A DNA stretch of 64,000 bases from Mesocentrotus franciscanus (Eukaryota > Echinodermata > Echinoidea > Camarodonta > Strongylocentrotidae): contig CP137668.1 of NCBI GenBank assembly GCA_037976565.1, positions 19,179,714 through 19,243,713 on the forward strand, read 5' to 3'. Position 1 is the stretch's first letter. Every line of letters starts with the position of its first letter. Shown one piece after another: positions 12,101 through 20,749 of this stretch. The notes below the pieces were generated by a model, which searched no databases, was not told the origin of the DNA, and saw nothing but the letters and a program-made list of their open reading frames with translations. The translations under genes were made by a program, and so were the position numbers.

Positions 12101-15100
12101 CGCTTGCTTGATAAGCGTACATACGCTTGTACATTTCCTTCCAATGTAATACAAAGTATTACATTTCCTAGCGCGTGAATTTCCCTCAAAAATGTACACA
12201 ACCTCTTGACCTACATTTTGTCAGCCTGTCAATAAACCCTTTTAAATCGTTGTCTACTCTTTAAATTTTATTATATTGTAAAGCTGAGACTTACTGAATA
12301 GATGCTATTGATTAGTTTATTTTATGAAATTGATTGCTACTATACTTCTGTCTTGCCATTCGCCACCTTGGTGAAGTGAATTGGTAAATGAGAGGAAGAA
12401 AAATGCTTGAGTGCTTAATCATGGAAGCCAGTCTAAAGATTTTTAAATAATGTGATTGCAGGGCCCTCAAGAAAAATAATATTAGTACTGATGTGGCTAT
12501 CCTTGGTAAATAAGAGCTGATTGTAAATTATAACAACCTTTATGGTAGATCAATAGACCAGTTTGTAGTTAGCTTTGGTACATATGACCCCCAAATATTC
12601 ACAGATCTTTTACACATGGAGACGTCCCATTTTGTGCATTTTAGAATAATCATTATCTGTTGCTCACCAGCAAATAAGAAAACACAAATTATTGAAAAGA
12701 TACGCAAAACAAAAAGCGACAAAATATTTTAAAGACATTGGATGGATTAAAGGACACTGACATGTAAATCAAGCAAGAAATACTTCATACTTGCAAAGGC
12801 ACGCTTATTTGTTGGCAAGGGGGCATGCCCATGTTGTCTATTTCCTTTTGGATTGGATTAGATCATGACAGCATGCCCAGAATGACATGGTAATACACGT
12901 TATTCAGTAGGGAAAATATGAATGGGATTTCATGTACTAAAACGCTAAGAAGTTTGTCTTGTCGGTTTGGAAAGGTGTCTGAGGGCTACGGGCTGGAGCA
13001 GTCGGCATAATGGTACTTGTATTTTATGGGCAAAATAATTTTGTGTACAAAAATTGAGCTTTTAAAATGGGTCTAATCTTAATCATGTAAATATAAGAAG
13101 TGCACCACTTCTGTTAGGAAAGGCTTGAAAAGGTACACAGTCAGTGTTTTAAATAGACAGTGTGATATTCCTTTTTTTTCAGGAATGAATTAGAGCGACA
13201 GTTCCTAGAACTTCTTCAATTCAACATCAACGTGTCAGCCAGTGTATATGCTAAGTACTACTTTGACCTCCGAGAACTCGCTGACACCCATGAACTTGCC
13301 TTCCCACTCGAACCACTCAGTACAGAAAGAGCCCAGAAACTAGAGGTAAGGAACTATTTAAGGATTACTTTAGATTATAAAACGGGTTTTAGAATGTAGG
13401 CAATCTAATTGGTCCCATGTGACCGTCCATCATACTTTCCAACCATGCCTACCGTGCAAAAAAGTTTATTATCAAAATAGGATAACCCACAGCTAAAGGT
13501 TGATAGTTAAGGCTAAGATGCTTATATGCTTGTCTCTGGTGCGTACACAAATTGAGGCGTGATAAAATGCATGTAGTTTCATGTAACAATAAAAGTGATG
13601 CGCATGCTGAGAAGCGCAGATACTGTTTGGCTGTGCTTATGCACTGTGATGTCATTCAAAGCAAATGGCGGCCCCATGACAGTACAAATCTTGGCCATTT
13701 GATTGGGTTTGTTGCTTATTTCTCAACTTTATATAAATATTGTTGAACCGTTTTATAAAACAAATAATCCGCGTTTTGAAGCTGGTGCATAATAGTCAGC
13801 TATTGCCATTGATTAATTTGTTATACATTATCATTTCATGGGATAAGGGTGAATCTGAAAATGGCAAATGTCCATGCCTCAGAAAATGTGTTTTACCGGA
13901 CTATAGAGGGAGACACATCATGATGACAAGGGAGTTATATTGATCACAACTTCCATACAGACATAGTACCAGCATATTTTGTATTGACGTGTAAATGTAT
14001 ATGGCATTGGAGCTTGCATTTCATGGTCTTTTCAGTTTTATTGTACACAAAGGTGTTATATTGTTCTCACACTATGCATATGATGTCATAGTGTATGTTA
14101 CTCACATTTGAAGTCTAATTTAGCTAGATATCTTGTTTTGGGCAAGGTTTAATATGGGGTCTTTGTATTTATGACTTTATTATACTGATTTGCATGCAAT
14201 GCAATATCAATATTTAATTTATATTCATATAATTCATCAATTCTTCACAAGAATTTCATATTTCAAATCTCTTATTCTAATGTTGTTTTGTTAGATTGTG
14301 TTCATTTAAGAAGAAACACTATGATTTTGATCATGATAGGTCAGTAAATGGGACAGCCCAGAGATGTCCCATACGACATGTGCCATACAACTAATATCAT
14401 CCTGAAGATCTTACTCTTGTCCTTTTTTTTTAAAATGACAGACAATTTTAATGTGAAAGGTGTAGTAAAGTCTTCTTAGATAGCTAAAATACCCATTTAT
14501 TACATTTTCAGTGACAATTTCCAATGCAACTCACAGAGTTTTGAGCATAAACTTAACCTTCCAGATAATCACATTTTTCTGTGTCCTGTAAGACATACAT
14601 GTATGATAAATTTAGCTCTATCTTGTCAAGAAAGGACAATTTATAGTTGGTTCAACTTGGTTGTCATATCTTCTTAGGACCTCCTGGTAGTCCTTTACTA
14701 TTCCCATAAAACAAATCTTCACTGCTGATTCCTTTACTTTCAAGGCTAGAAAATGTTGTCCAGATGTCATGTATGACATCAACGGAATCCCCCTTTTAAT
14801 ATTTGTGAGGTCAGTATAACTTCTGTTGATGGCTAGAAATTCAAGCTTTAGAAAATGAAGTTTAAGGAAGTAGACTCCATTTGTAAAGTGAAACAAACTT
14901 TGTAGCTATGAGCTATTTGCAGTACAATAATAGCTTTATTGATTTGTAAGTCCTGTTTCAGTTGATAATATGTGTGTGTTTATTTTATGATTACACCATG
15001 AAAACAAAATGAATAAAAGGAATCTAAAAACAAGGTTGATCTAGCTATTGTATGTTACTATACAACCCAAATTTAATAGAAACTTAGATGTATTTTATTT

Positions 15101-15822
15101 CCTAGTAGAACACTCAATTTTTTTAAATGTCCATGTTGATGTCTCCACTTCATACATGTATCTGGTTGTAAATGCAAGCAGAAATGCCGCAATTAATTAT
15201 GAAGATGTTAACGATATGTCAAGTGTAGAAGAGACATAATAACTATTGATTTCACATTAAATACTGAATATTTTATGTATATCATGGCCTTTCATGATGT
15301 TGATGTGACACACCATATAAAGCATGTTATATTTAAGAAGGAAAAGTTTCTTGACTACCTTTGGGGTTATACAGTGTCCCCAGTTATTCTAGACATCAAA
15401 GAAAAACCTGGAAAATGAATTCCTGTTTGTTCCAGTCAATGAAAAATCTGGAACTTTGAGAAAATTACTCCAATCAAGGAAAAATCAGGGAATTTCATTG
15501 TCTTAAAAGGAAGTAGTCAGTGTATTATATTTTGTCCCATGTCCAAATGGTTTATCACTGGATGATTGGCAATGGTGGCTTTTAATGTATGAAATGCTGG
15601 GAACCCTTTAGGAGTGAAATGAAAGCCTATCATGTTTCAATGAAATTGAATGTGATGCAGACTCATCCATGAAACTGTTTCCTGGGCCCTCTTCAACAGG
15701 TATTCTCAAAACCAACCGATGACAAGCCTAGAGACTTCCCACCCCACACCAGTATAAAGAGATCACGGAGTGCAGACAGTATCCAAGTAGTGCCTCGATT
15801 CTCAAATGCCATCATCTCATGA
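69..15822 (+). CDS. CCNY: Cyclin Y (CCNY), 3' seven exons, 5' partial
   Basis: Conserved atypical cyclin. In the known family it is held at the plasma membrane by an N-terminal myristoyl group (exons outside this window), binds CDK14/CDK16 and promotes LRP6 phosphorylation in Wnt signalling. Seven exons join in frame: 69-137, 1626-1761, 2499-2586, 4961-5080, 5669-5835, 13183-13345, 15700-15822 (866 nt, about 288 codons, against about 341 residues for the human protein). All introns are GT-AG. Diagnostic segments are [27 protein letters not shown], the cyclin box with [19 protein letters not shown] and [19 protein letters not shown], then LQFNINV and VYAKYYFDL, and the C-terminus RSRSADS...NAIIS. 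The two serine sites used for 14-3-3 docking in the family (SSCS and RSxSAD contexts) are kept. The large intron 5836-13182 hosts a retroelement. Very secure; only the missing 5' end is unknown. Confidence 0.95.
138..1399. other. CCNY intron, first half
   Basis: AT-rich intron sequence with frequent tacatgta motifs. Apart from the foldback MITE at 813-959 I see no coding or structured element. Confidence 0.6.
813..959. mobile_element. Foldback MITE, GGCCCTGTTTCATAAAAC ends
   Basis: The two ends are inverted copies: GGCCCTGTTTCATAAAAC... at the left and ...GTTTTATGAAACAGGGCC at the right. The inner part (TTATCAATAACA / TGTTGTTGATAA) also pairs, with a short loop. Total about 147 bp, no coding capacity. 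Non-autonomous DNA element; superfamily unknown. Confidence 0.75.
1400..1508 (+). pseudogene. Degenerate or alternative copy of CCNY exon b
   Basis: This intronic stretch aligns with exon b (1626-1761) almost base for base over about 109 bp. An acceptor-like TATAG ends at 1399, the same two-base entry phase is kept, and no stop occurs in the homologous frame. It would read [13 protein letters not shown]...[19 protein letters not shown]. The Cys of SSCS is replaced by Tyr and the C-terminal part (PNLK...C) is lost. A weak donor (CA|GTAC at 1509) would leave two bases, the phase the next exon needs. It is either a decayed exon duplicate or a rarely used alternative exon; the sequence alone cannot decide. 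Confidence 0.7.
1626..1761 (+). CDS. CCNY: CCNY exon b (14-3-3 site, [10 protein letters not shown])
   Basis: Acceptor tacag ends at 1625 and the donor GTGAGA starts at 1762. It opens with two bases completing a codon (phase 1 in) and leaves two bases (TG) for the next exon. It encodes [16 protein letters not shown] then [18 protein letters not shown], the segment holding the serine whose phosphorylation recruits 14-3-3 in vertebrate CCNY. A diverged copy lies 226 bp upstream. Confidence 0.92.
2499..2586 (+). CDS. CCNY: CCNY exon c ([12 protein letters not shown])
   Basis: Acceptor aaattcag ends at 2498; donor GTAAGT starts at 2587. The first T completes TG+T (Cys), followed by [15 protein letters not shown] and [12 protein letters not shown]. 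Ends in phase 0. The donor lies only about 70 bp upstream of a long (GGA)n tract in the next intron. Confidence 0.93.
2659..3000. repeat. (GGA)n then (GAA)n microsatellite
   Basis: About 150 bp of uninterrupted GGA triplets is followed by GAA/GGAA-type purine triplets with interruptions to about 3000. All long reading frames here are poly-Arg, poly-Ser, poly-Leu or poly-Pro artefacts. It sits in the CCNY intron just after exon c. Confidence 0.97.
3001..3721. other. CCNY intron, no feature seen
   Basis: Ordinary AT-rich intron between the microsatellite and the TTAA tandem pair. Short frames have no recognisable product. Confidence 0.5.
3722..4483. mobile_element. Tandem pair of a 379-bp TTAA-flanked MITE
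   Basis: Two head-to-tail copies (3722-4104 and 4101-4483) differ at essentially one base (cctgatgg versus cctgacgg). Each begins TTAA-AGGGATCCGG and ends CGATCCCT-TTAA, so the ends are inverted (AGGGATC/GATCCCT). TTAA occurs at 3722-3725, 4101-4104 and 4480-4483, shared in the middle. TTAA target sites are typical of piggyBac-type transposition. No ORF; non-autonomous. Confidence 0.8.
4484..4960. repeat. CCNY intron with old TE fragment (4500-4630)
   Basis: The stretch around 4560-4625 (ttgccattcatttacac ... gcggtttaccgcaccatatctgaacgagcc) resembles the right part of the element at 23195-23371, so it is a fragment of the same dispersed repeat. The rest is plain intron. Confidence 0.45.
4961..5080 (+). 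CDS. CCNY: CCNY exon d (start of cyclin box)
   Basis: Acceptor caatgtgcag ends at 4960; donor GTAAGT starts at 5081. Exactly 40 codons, phase 0 on both sides, encoding [15 protein letters not shown]...[19 protein letters not shown]. This is helix 1 of the cyclin fold and its approach. Confidence 0.93.
5669..5835 (+). CDS. CCNY: CCNY exon e (core of cyclin box)
   Basis: Acceptor ttctgcag ends at 5668; donor GTGAGT starts at 5836. Encodes [19 protein letters not shown], then [20 protein letters not shown] and the acidic stretch ending EDM. The ATG Met codon is split AT|G with the next exon. Nearly identical to vertebrate CCNY here, as expected for the CDK-binding surface. Confidence 0.94.
5836..7129. 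repeat. Intron flank of retroelement with short iterated motifs
   Basis: Three spaced copies of a cccccgcctrtRARatcgRRtgatgcctaRg motif lie at about 6183-6345, and two related 'cccc..gcat..aaattgaRtgggg' motifs at about 6392-6500. At 7031-7097 there are four tandem copies of a 17-18 bp unit (gaaatataagaacnct). They could be the 3' non-coding repeat region of the retroelement, but I could not match them to its 5' side. Confidence 0.45.
7130..7825 (-). CDS. SGNH (GDSL-type) hydrolase-like ORF, frameshifted
   Basis: The 3'-most ORF of the retroelement. In its frame are block [16 protein letters not shown] and block [16 protein letters not shown] with the Asp/His of the catalytic dyad. Block I, with the Ser nucleophile ([15 protein letters not shown]), lies in the overlapping frame of 7534-7734, so an indel near 7560-7580 separates block I from blocks III and V. 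SGNH hydrolases are esterases; their role in retroelements is not established. The first about 60 residues of the long frame are probably not native sequence. Confidence 0.72.
   Translation of the reverse strand: MKMKTKSSRQQTYMQNKSKKTQWDFKFTLTHVLWNTKCCPVLFSYFVHRTNMDGRRLYRFLGPSQGGADWLRRYGFGDGHPLGWKAGLRLDQTNAWLESITSGLTKPTVLVLHVGTNDIEGCSKRAMANAVNRLITSNTETTIIWSDILERVEYKCCSPEEQGKLDDRRRATNRYARALVGRNGGKAIPHPDIRHKDRALYRPDGLHLSNEGLDRFITDLKEGLSYLGSSK
7838..8041. repeat. Spacer with (TTA)n and (ATCAA)n between YR and hydrolase
   Basis: Between the hydrolase and recombinase ORFs are a TTA microsatellite (about 7841-7866) and five copies of AATCA (about 8017-8041). No coding signal is seen. Confidence 0.6.
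8075..8257 (-). CDS. Tyrosine recombinase, C-terminal catalytic part
   Basis: Carries [15 protein letters not shown] (HxxR box), [14 protein letters not shown] (Trp/His position and the nucleophilic Tyr) and terminates shortly after, as is usual. Same protein as 8254-8994 but in another frame, showing a single frameshifting mutation between them. Together the two segments contain the Arg, Lys, HxxR, W/H and Tyr set of an active family member. Confidence 0.85.
   Translation of the reverse strand: MIKRGMSYRDMLAAKFSSHSFRIGAATTAAMAGCSDAQIQHMGRWASSAHRRYIRLDMVV
8254..8994 (-). CDS. Tyrosine recombinase, N-terminal and first catalytic part
   Basis: Core-binding domain (helical, [19 protein letters not shown]) followed by the catalytic domain with the first Arg in [13 protein letters not shown] and the Lys-bearing beta-hairpin [10 protein letters not shown]. 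In this family the enzyme integrates the circular cDNA by strand exchange. The frame is lost near 8300 at the segment before the HxxR box; the remainder continues in the frame of 8075-8257. It overlaps the RNase H frame by 19 nt. Confidence 0.85.
   Translation of the reverse strand: MEQLAIEQNQLLMASRAGRTHATYASALEAYKEFCRVYGYDPQISPNVERVAQLVAYLSWRGYAGSTVQTYISGLSFYLRSAGEKDVTQNFVIARLVEGCKRRTSRRDARHPITLPVLNQMLTDLEHVCVSTYEVLLYSAAFCLAFYGFLRISEFTVASRHRRDRMLRFTDVAVTGSAPHRRVKLSLRESKTDPRGNGCTISIHEIEAGSCPVKAVLRYLKMRPGSGEAFFAHMVHFLSPGMSSVP
8976..9686 (-). CDS. RNase H domain, frameshifted from RT
   Basis: Starts with the RT-RH connection ([19 protein letters not shown], typical of DIRS-type elements) and then RNase [13 protein letters not shown] (first Asp), [12 protein letters not shown] (Glu), [10 protein letters not shown] (Asp) and ADALSR (last Asp). 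All four catalytic acidic residues are present. The function in the element is removal of RNA from the RNA:DNA hybrid. It overlaps the end of the RT frame by about 30 nt in a different frame, so it is probably one damaged polyprotein and not a separate gene. Confidence 0.85.
   Translation of the reverse strand: MGLAAEKISLKGIQSIIGSLNFVCKAIAPGRAFLRRLIDLTRKVDRPYHMIRLTRGAKSDMRVWLEFLAHFNGQVFFRAPGWCGSDDIQFFTDAAAGIGFGIYFGGRWAQAAWPPGFQAASRSIALLELFPIWVGLELWGVELRNKNIWFNCDNQAVVAVINKQSALCPDMMRLVREVVVICLRNNVVFKARHVRGCDNSIADALSRFQMQRFRSLAPRASLVGIEVPSRLWNSWL
9656..10849 (-). CDS. Reverse transcriptase domain of YR retroelement
   Basis: RNA-dependent DNA polymerase. Visible are the substrate-entry block [17 protein letters not shown], motif A with catalytic Asp in [13 protein letters not shown], motif B region [13 protein letters not shown], and motif [12 protein letters not shown] with the two catalytic Asp. 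The thumb region follows ([11 protein letters not shown]). The reading frame stops at 9656 just as the connection to RNase H begins, and the homologous continuation is in another frame from about 9686. This is therefore a one-frame indel, and the domain is otherwise complete. Confidence 0.88.
   Translation of the reverse strand: MRPMGLAPPPFVSSTAERTVRGDLSPRVAGDLEAQSHLPGGCVLTTIEASAHGDKTADSGTNVPAAKRRVMVRSNVARADPVPVPHLDIRATVLLEIAPTPVKLAKMIPMLASYPNREHAQRSIKGFKFGFSLHFEGTRVPLTVRNLKSAFSHRHVLQEKLRKEIELGRIIGPFAIPPFENMRCSPVGLVPKKSPGEFRMIQHLSAPKGLSVNDGIPEDQCTVTYSSFDSAVDIVARLGKGALMGKTDIKSAFRLLPVRPEDFELLGMCVDGLYYFDRCLPMGCSVSCSTFECFSTFLEFCTRKVAESQNIVHYLDDYFFAGRADSEECKRAMASFEVICERFGVPIAQEKTEGPVTKLSYLGLEIDSVAREIRVPEDKIADLVKKLNWALQRKRYL
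10581..11771 (-). CDS. Gag-like protein of YR retroelement
   Basis: 396 codons. The N-terminal third is basic and Ser/Pro-rich with repeated LPPSQA motifs. The middle holds a conserved-looking block ([49 protein letters not shown]). The C-terminus has a CCCH-type finger ([19 protein letters not shown]) followed by a CCHC-like knuckle ([14 protein letters not shown]), fitting RNA binding in a virus-like particle. It overlaps the RT frame by about 270 nt in a different frame, as expected if RT is expressed by frameshift or reinitiation. This ORF is intact from its ATG. Confidence 0.8.
   Translation of the reverse strand: MAIMPKAKKKSVAGRKRGGETAPRATLPPSQAENPRADAALPPSQARKSPRARAKATSTPVGVGPSGTDDQGGECNPNIICRSRASGNDVPDTSTGRRARPYHGRRLSRESVPSEREQSEISLQAQSVGQASCQGNMAERTAPPVPPSVVGSPVPFMSAADPLGSEVAMSLKERIWGSEFIDLALLLKQNAYARSDSGASQELGEAVFSLRQSESGLGLQFQPRAKNKGIFSVEHWTSVFLVFVSIYLEKHIERRRELIKYMDLIRHASRAFGGLGWREYDIQFRLKQARLPGRSWASVDAELWLMVVASHGPRSSSFRQQYSGTYGARRSFSPSSRGLGGAVAPSRGVCFDYNRGKCTRGQNCRFGHKCSRCQATGHGAKQCSQSRPGAGTSSGH
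11912..13182. other. CCNY intron after retroelement
   Basis: Positions 11912-12250 may be the retroelement 5' non-coding region. A dispersed repeat of about 100 bp (12549-12655, agaccagtttgtagttagc...) recurs at 55752-55852. Otherwise AT-rich intron with no gene. Confidence 0.5.
13183..13345 (+). CDS. CCNY: CCNY exon f (end of cyclin box)
   Basis: Acceptor ttttttttcag ends at 13182; donor GTAAGG starts at 13346. The first G completes Met; then [34 protein letters not shown] and [15 protein letters not shown]. Phase 0 at the end. Confidence 0.94.
13346..15699. other. CCNY last intron, no feature seen
   Basis: 2.35 kb of AT-rich sequence. Open frames are short and have no recognisable product; no inverted-repeat element was found by eye. 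Confidence 0.5.
15700..15822 (+). CDS. CCNY: CCNY terminal exon, C-terminus and stop
   Basis: Acceptor cttcaacag ends at 15699 and the stop TGA is 15820-15822. It encodes [15 protein letters not shown], then KRSRSADS (the second 14-3-3-type site of the family) and the terminal NAIIS, matching the family C-terminus (human ends SPAIIS). The segment between is divergent, as is usual for this tail. Confidence 0.9.
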   Translation, partial: VFSKPTDDKPRDFPPHTSIKRSRSADSIQVVPRFSNAIIS

Positions 15823-18555
15823 TGAAGGCTTGCATCTCACGGAGTCTGTCATCATGCTATTGGCGTCGTCATCACATGATCAGCTTCGCCATCATCTGAT
15901 GAGTGCTGTCACCGTGCTGTGATCGGCAATGGCGGCGGTGTCCAATGAGGAGCGCCCTCATTCATCGTTGAGCGCTATCACCCTGTGAAGTGAGTCCTCT
16001 TTGAGTGAAAAGCACTATCCTCTTGAGACAGAGGCCTCCAGCTCATCGTGATGGGTGCTGTCATATGATGAATGTCCATTTTTTTTAATCAACCAACCAA
16101 AGCCAAATCTTTAGTTATTTATTTATACAAATGGTAGCTCACCTCAGCAGGAAACTCAGAGAATAGACTGCATGTAGTATAGATTATTGTATTACCAGGG
16201 ACCAAATATTTCCCTCATGCTTCATTTACTCACCATGTCTCAGATTCCATTTATCATTTGCTAGGTTCACACAAAAGTCTGTAAACTTAATTTTAGCCAG
16301 TGGTTTTATACTTTGAGGTGATGTTGTAGTTAAGGACTGAACTGTCAGACACACTTCTGGTTTCAAAAGTTTTAAATCAAGAGTGACCTTATGGTTAATG
16401 GCAAAACTACGAGCAGTGTGGGGTCTTTCAAAGCTATGTGCTCAGTAGACGCAATTAACTTCAAGGTTTTTGCAATGACTGCGTGGTCATCTTGTAGTTT
16501 GAACCCACCTTGTTGTTTAACAGTAGGTCATTGTTTAGAAATTTCAGGTTTCACAAACTTGAAGTTTAAAAGCTGTGATGGTCCCATATGAACAAAGCTA
16601 CAGCAGTAACTGAAAACACTACTTGAACTAGGGTTTTACACAGTAGGTGTTCAAGGTTTTATTGAATGCCAGAAGATGTACTGTAAGAAGTAGGATCGGT
16701 GTTTAATCTCAATGGACTGTATAGACAAATGATTTCTGACATCAATCATTCATGTACATGCTGCATTTTGATATTCATTTTTTTAGTTACATAGTTTAAA
16801 GAAATGACTGACATACATGTAGTTATGAATCATAAAGAGAAATATTTTTGGTTTTATGACTTGTGCTCCATCGACAATTGCTGTGCAGTCAATATTCAAA
16901 ACTAACCAAATTCTAAACAGCAACCCTTGACCAAACACAATACCTAACCCTTATCCTACCCCTACATCTATCCTAAAATTCTTTGCAACTCCAACCCTAA
17001 CCCTCCATCTTTAGAGGAAATATAACCCAGAGCAGTTGTCGCTAAAGCATATGTTGGAGCGCCAATATTTGGTGTAACATCTCCACCTCATCTTTGTAAA
17101 CTGGGAGGGTATTATTCTTTGTCAAGGCAATATTTAGGGCAGTGTTTGGTTTTTATAGTTGAATTCCATTAAAAATATTTAGGTATGAAATTCCTCTACC
17201 TCTTTGAATTCCCACCCTGTATACTGCATGTCTAGACTTATCCTTTCTCCTGTAACATCATATTTGTATGAAGTATTTCACCAAACAATGTATTTGTAAG
17301 TCCCTTTGAATTCTTCACTTCTATTTATTTAAACATACATGTTCAGTATGTTCTAGACAATTTGAAGACCTCTTTGAAATGAGGTTTTTACCAGGTTTAA
17401 GATTTAGTGAGAAGTCTCTTTTTTTATTGTGTCTTCACCACTTACACTCTGTATTCTTTGGACTATTTTCTCTGTCTTAATCTGTACACACTTAATGTAT
17501 CCGTTGCACTTACTGCAAATCATTGGCAGTTGAAACAGAATCTTGTCAATTTTCAACAAAAAACTAAATCTTCATTTTAAACCAGTGCTCATTTAGAGTC
17601 TGCTCTGACTATATGAAATTTATAACAAAACTTGTATGAAGAAACCTAATATAAAGAATCATCGTATAGTGAAGGAATGTGAAGACTAGAAAACAACAGC
17701 ATGTGAAGAAACTGATTTTGAAGAGGTGAATTAACATGACAGCTGGCCAATCATCAGTAGCGCTCATGATAAGCCTCACCGGGTTATACCATTTTCGTAT
17801 GATAAGACATTCGGAGTATAACGGGACACTGGTTCTTTATCAAGGTTTCATTCGAGCCGATGCACGAACATGTGTTCCACTCTAAGACATTTTGTTAAGC
17901 AATATTTCTTTATACAATGTTCAGACTAGGCAAAATGTAATTAATTATTGTGTATGATTCTTGTATACATACATGTAGCTATACAATGAATTTTGGTGGT
18001 ATCTGTGGCATTCATTCAACCAAGGCATCGGCTGGTATCTGGGGGTACTCAAGATTGAGATTTCCCATGCTGCATAGGTGCCTAAGGTATTGCCAAATGC
18101 ATGATACTATACAGGTATATGGAAAATTTTCATGAATTGTCAAAATTTCTACATTTTATTCATTAGTTCAGCAACTGAAGAATCTGAATTTATATTCAAA
18201 AGTTTTAGAACTGAGAAAGTTAAAAATTTCAAATATCTGTGTATGTCACAATGCCTGCAAGTCTCAATACACTGTACATATTTTGCATTAAGGTAAAACA
18301 CAATCTCAATTCTCAACCTAATAGTTTCATGTGTATCTTCACCAATGGATTAAAGTTGCTTTATTTTGTATTTGTTATATACACCTATAGGCTATACGTG
18401 TACAAAAGGATTCTCCCAAAGATTGCTTTGGAATGTCTTTATTTTTTTGAAACCGCACATGTTGTCTTGAATATTTCTTGTCAGATGCAGTAAAAAAAAT
18501 CTTATAAATAATAAAATGGGCACAAGTGATGTATATATTATTCACAAGGATAAAG
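15823..18555 (+). other. CCNY 3' UTR and downstream sequence
   Basis: The 3' UTR starts here. No convincing polyadenylation site close to the stop was seen; an AATAAA at 18510-18515 is the first I noted. A dispersed repeat at about 16865-17060 (pyrimidine-rich 'aaccctaacc' text followed by ggaaatataacccagagcagttg) recurs at about 21430-21620. Confidence 0.4.
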
Positions 18556-18556
18556 A

Positions 18557-18925
18557 AGAGGATTCATAGTTGAGTGGTCTAATCACTTGACTTGGAATAC
18601 AAAGGTCACAGGTTCGATCCCCAATACAGCACTTGAGTCCTTGAGCAAGGCATTTTATCTATGTAGCTCCTCTCCACCAAGGTGTTTAATGGGTACATGT
18701 AGCCTTTATGATGCAAACGTCAGTGTGATTGAATTCGCATGTACTTGCCTGTCAAAAGGGCGACTGGCTGGAATGCTCCCAAGGGAGTGGAGAGTGTGCA
18801 TTGTAACTTTAAATTGCAGGATCGTAACAGAAACCAGTGACCGAAGTAAGTGATTTGGACTGTTACGCTGTAACTCATAAAGCACTTCATAAGTAACAGT
18901 TATTATTATTGTTATCATTATCACC
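18557..18925 (+). mobile_element. tRNA-derived SINE
   Basis: The head resembles a tRNA gene with RNA polymerase III boxes: A-box-like TAGTTGAGTGG (about 18568) and B-box GGTTCGATCCC (about 18612). A non-tRNA body follows (ttgagcaaggcattt...), with a tail atttt/ttattattattg after 'actcataaagcacttcataagtaacag'. Length and order fit an echinoderm-type SINE. Not a functional tRNA: the cloverleaf is degenerate. Confidence 0.75.
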
Positions 18926-20749
18926 ACAAAATAGAATGTTGATTTTCATCCAGTTTCTCTGATCATGCAATTCCATTACAAACATTTTTAAGGAATATAA
19001 AGTTAAATAAGGATGTCAAACTTTAATCTCTGTTTTGACGAGAATAAGATGAATTGTCACAAGAAGAGGAACTGAGTGGACATAGTGGTTATTTAAAAAG
19101 AGGTAAGAGAATATATTTCCATTTCTTTTAAAGTTGTATTCATGCTTATTAGTATCATGCTGGAATTGCTCTGAAATTTGATTTTGTTGATGCAGTACTC
19201 ATACTTCATGTGAAAAAATGGTTGTTTGTACAACTTGTGCATAGCATAGATGTGCACGATACCCTTTAATTTCTACATTTTTTTTTCATTACTATGTAGG
19301 AAAAACAAATCAATGATTGCTCGAAATTATAAAGCAGAATTCATCATGAGTATCATGTAGAATTACAAATTACTTTTAATTGTAATAAATTATATTTCTA
19401 ATTGTAATTGAAACATGTTTACAGGCCGTTTTTGTTGTTACCCCAATGACATTGTATTGACAAAAATAAATAAAAGGACAGCATCATGTTACATGTGTGT
19501 GAAATAAAAATTAAGACAAAAAAACTTCTTGCCACAATTTTCAATAATTTTGTTTGTGTTTTCTAATTTTAGTTCTGTAAAAAATTCCATGTATTCTCTT
19601 ATTTAAAAATATTTAGTGAATAATTGTGAATCATGTATATTATTCTTTTTCACAGGTAGTTTACAATGTAGTGTCATATATTTGGTTATTATTGCTTTCA
19701 TGACAGGGTTTAGAATTTTGAGTTTTTGACTTTTATCTAGATTTTTTTGGAAGCCTGTATTTATTGAATAATAACAAATTTGATTAATAATTTATATAAC
19801 ATTTTGATAAATCACCATTATTCTGGTTTGGGAGATAACAGTTTTATTTCACCCCCCCCCCCTCTCCTCCCCCATCAGAATAATCATTATCAATAGAAAA
19901 ACATAGTATACACTATACCGCACTCAGGTGGAATTATCTTTAAAACAAGATATGTCTTGAATTAAGCTAAAAGTCTCAAGATCATATATAATACAATACA
20001 AATGGATAGCAAGGTGGCAATACCTAGGATTGTCAAATTTAAAATTCATGATACTTCAGTATGCATTATAATTTAATCAGTTGTTTCGGAGAACAATTTT
20101 GAACATGGATATAAGTAATGTTTGCCTTTGGGAGCAAGCTAGGTTCTGATATGACTATACAAATCTACTCTGCTTACATGCAAGTAATATTTACATTGAA
20201 TAGTAACAAGTTTGATCAATAATTTATATTACATTTTGATGAATAACCATTATTCTAGTTTGGGAGATAACAGTTTTACTCAAAGATATTTCATTCCCCC
20301 CTCCCCTTCCCCATCAGAATAATCTTTTTCGAATATTCAAATTGATATGAAGTGCTGTTGGAAAGGTGTAAGAAAGTTACCATAAAGTTCATTTTGATGT
20401 AATTGCTATGTTTTATTGGAACTTTAGACTATGTAATTTCTGGTGCCATATTATATACTTATATTTTGTTTTGCAGACATTTCATTGATAAATACTTCAT
20501 TGTGGGTTAGCAATCGTGAGTAAACATTTCATTGATACGAGTATGTTCTATTCATTTTGCCAACATTCAAAATTGAAGAAGAACCAAGATTTCTTCAAGG
20601 AGAACTCTGTAGTTCATTCAGTCTGTATTATTCAGGTGCATACAGTGTACGAACAGTATTGTAGAGCAGAAATTTCATGAAGCCCTGAATTTCATCACCT
20701 AAAGTACCCCCTTTTCTCTGTTGAATTGTCTGTCACAGTATTGTGTACA
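18926..20749. repeat. Intergenic, with a diverged direct duplication
   Basis: The 19757-19884 segment (tattgaataataacaaatttgattaataatttatat ... gggagataacagtttta ... catcagaataatc) is repeated at about 20194-20324 with C-run length differences. No gene is seen. Confidence 0.6.

Noticed and set aside
16960..17000. Telomere-like CCCTAA tract
   Set aside because: Only loosely iterated 'aaccctaacc' text, part of a dispersed repeat also found at 21480-21560.
18560..18630. tRNA gene
   Set aside because: A and B boxes are present but the stems do not pair well and a SINE body and tail follow.
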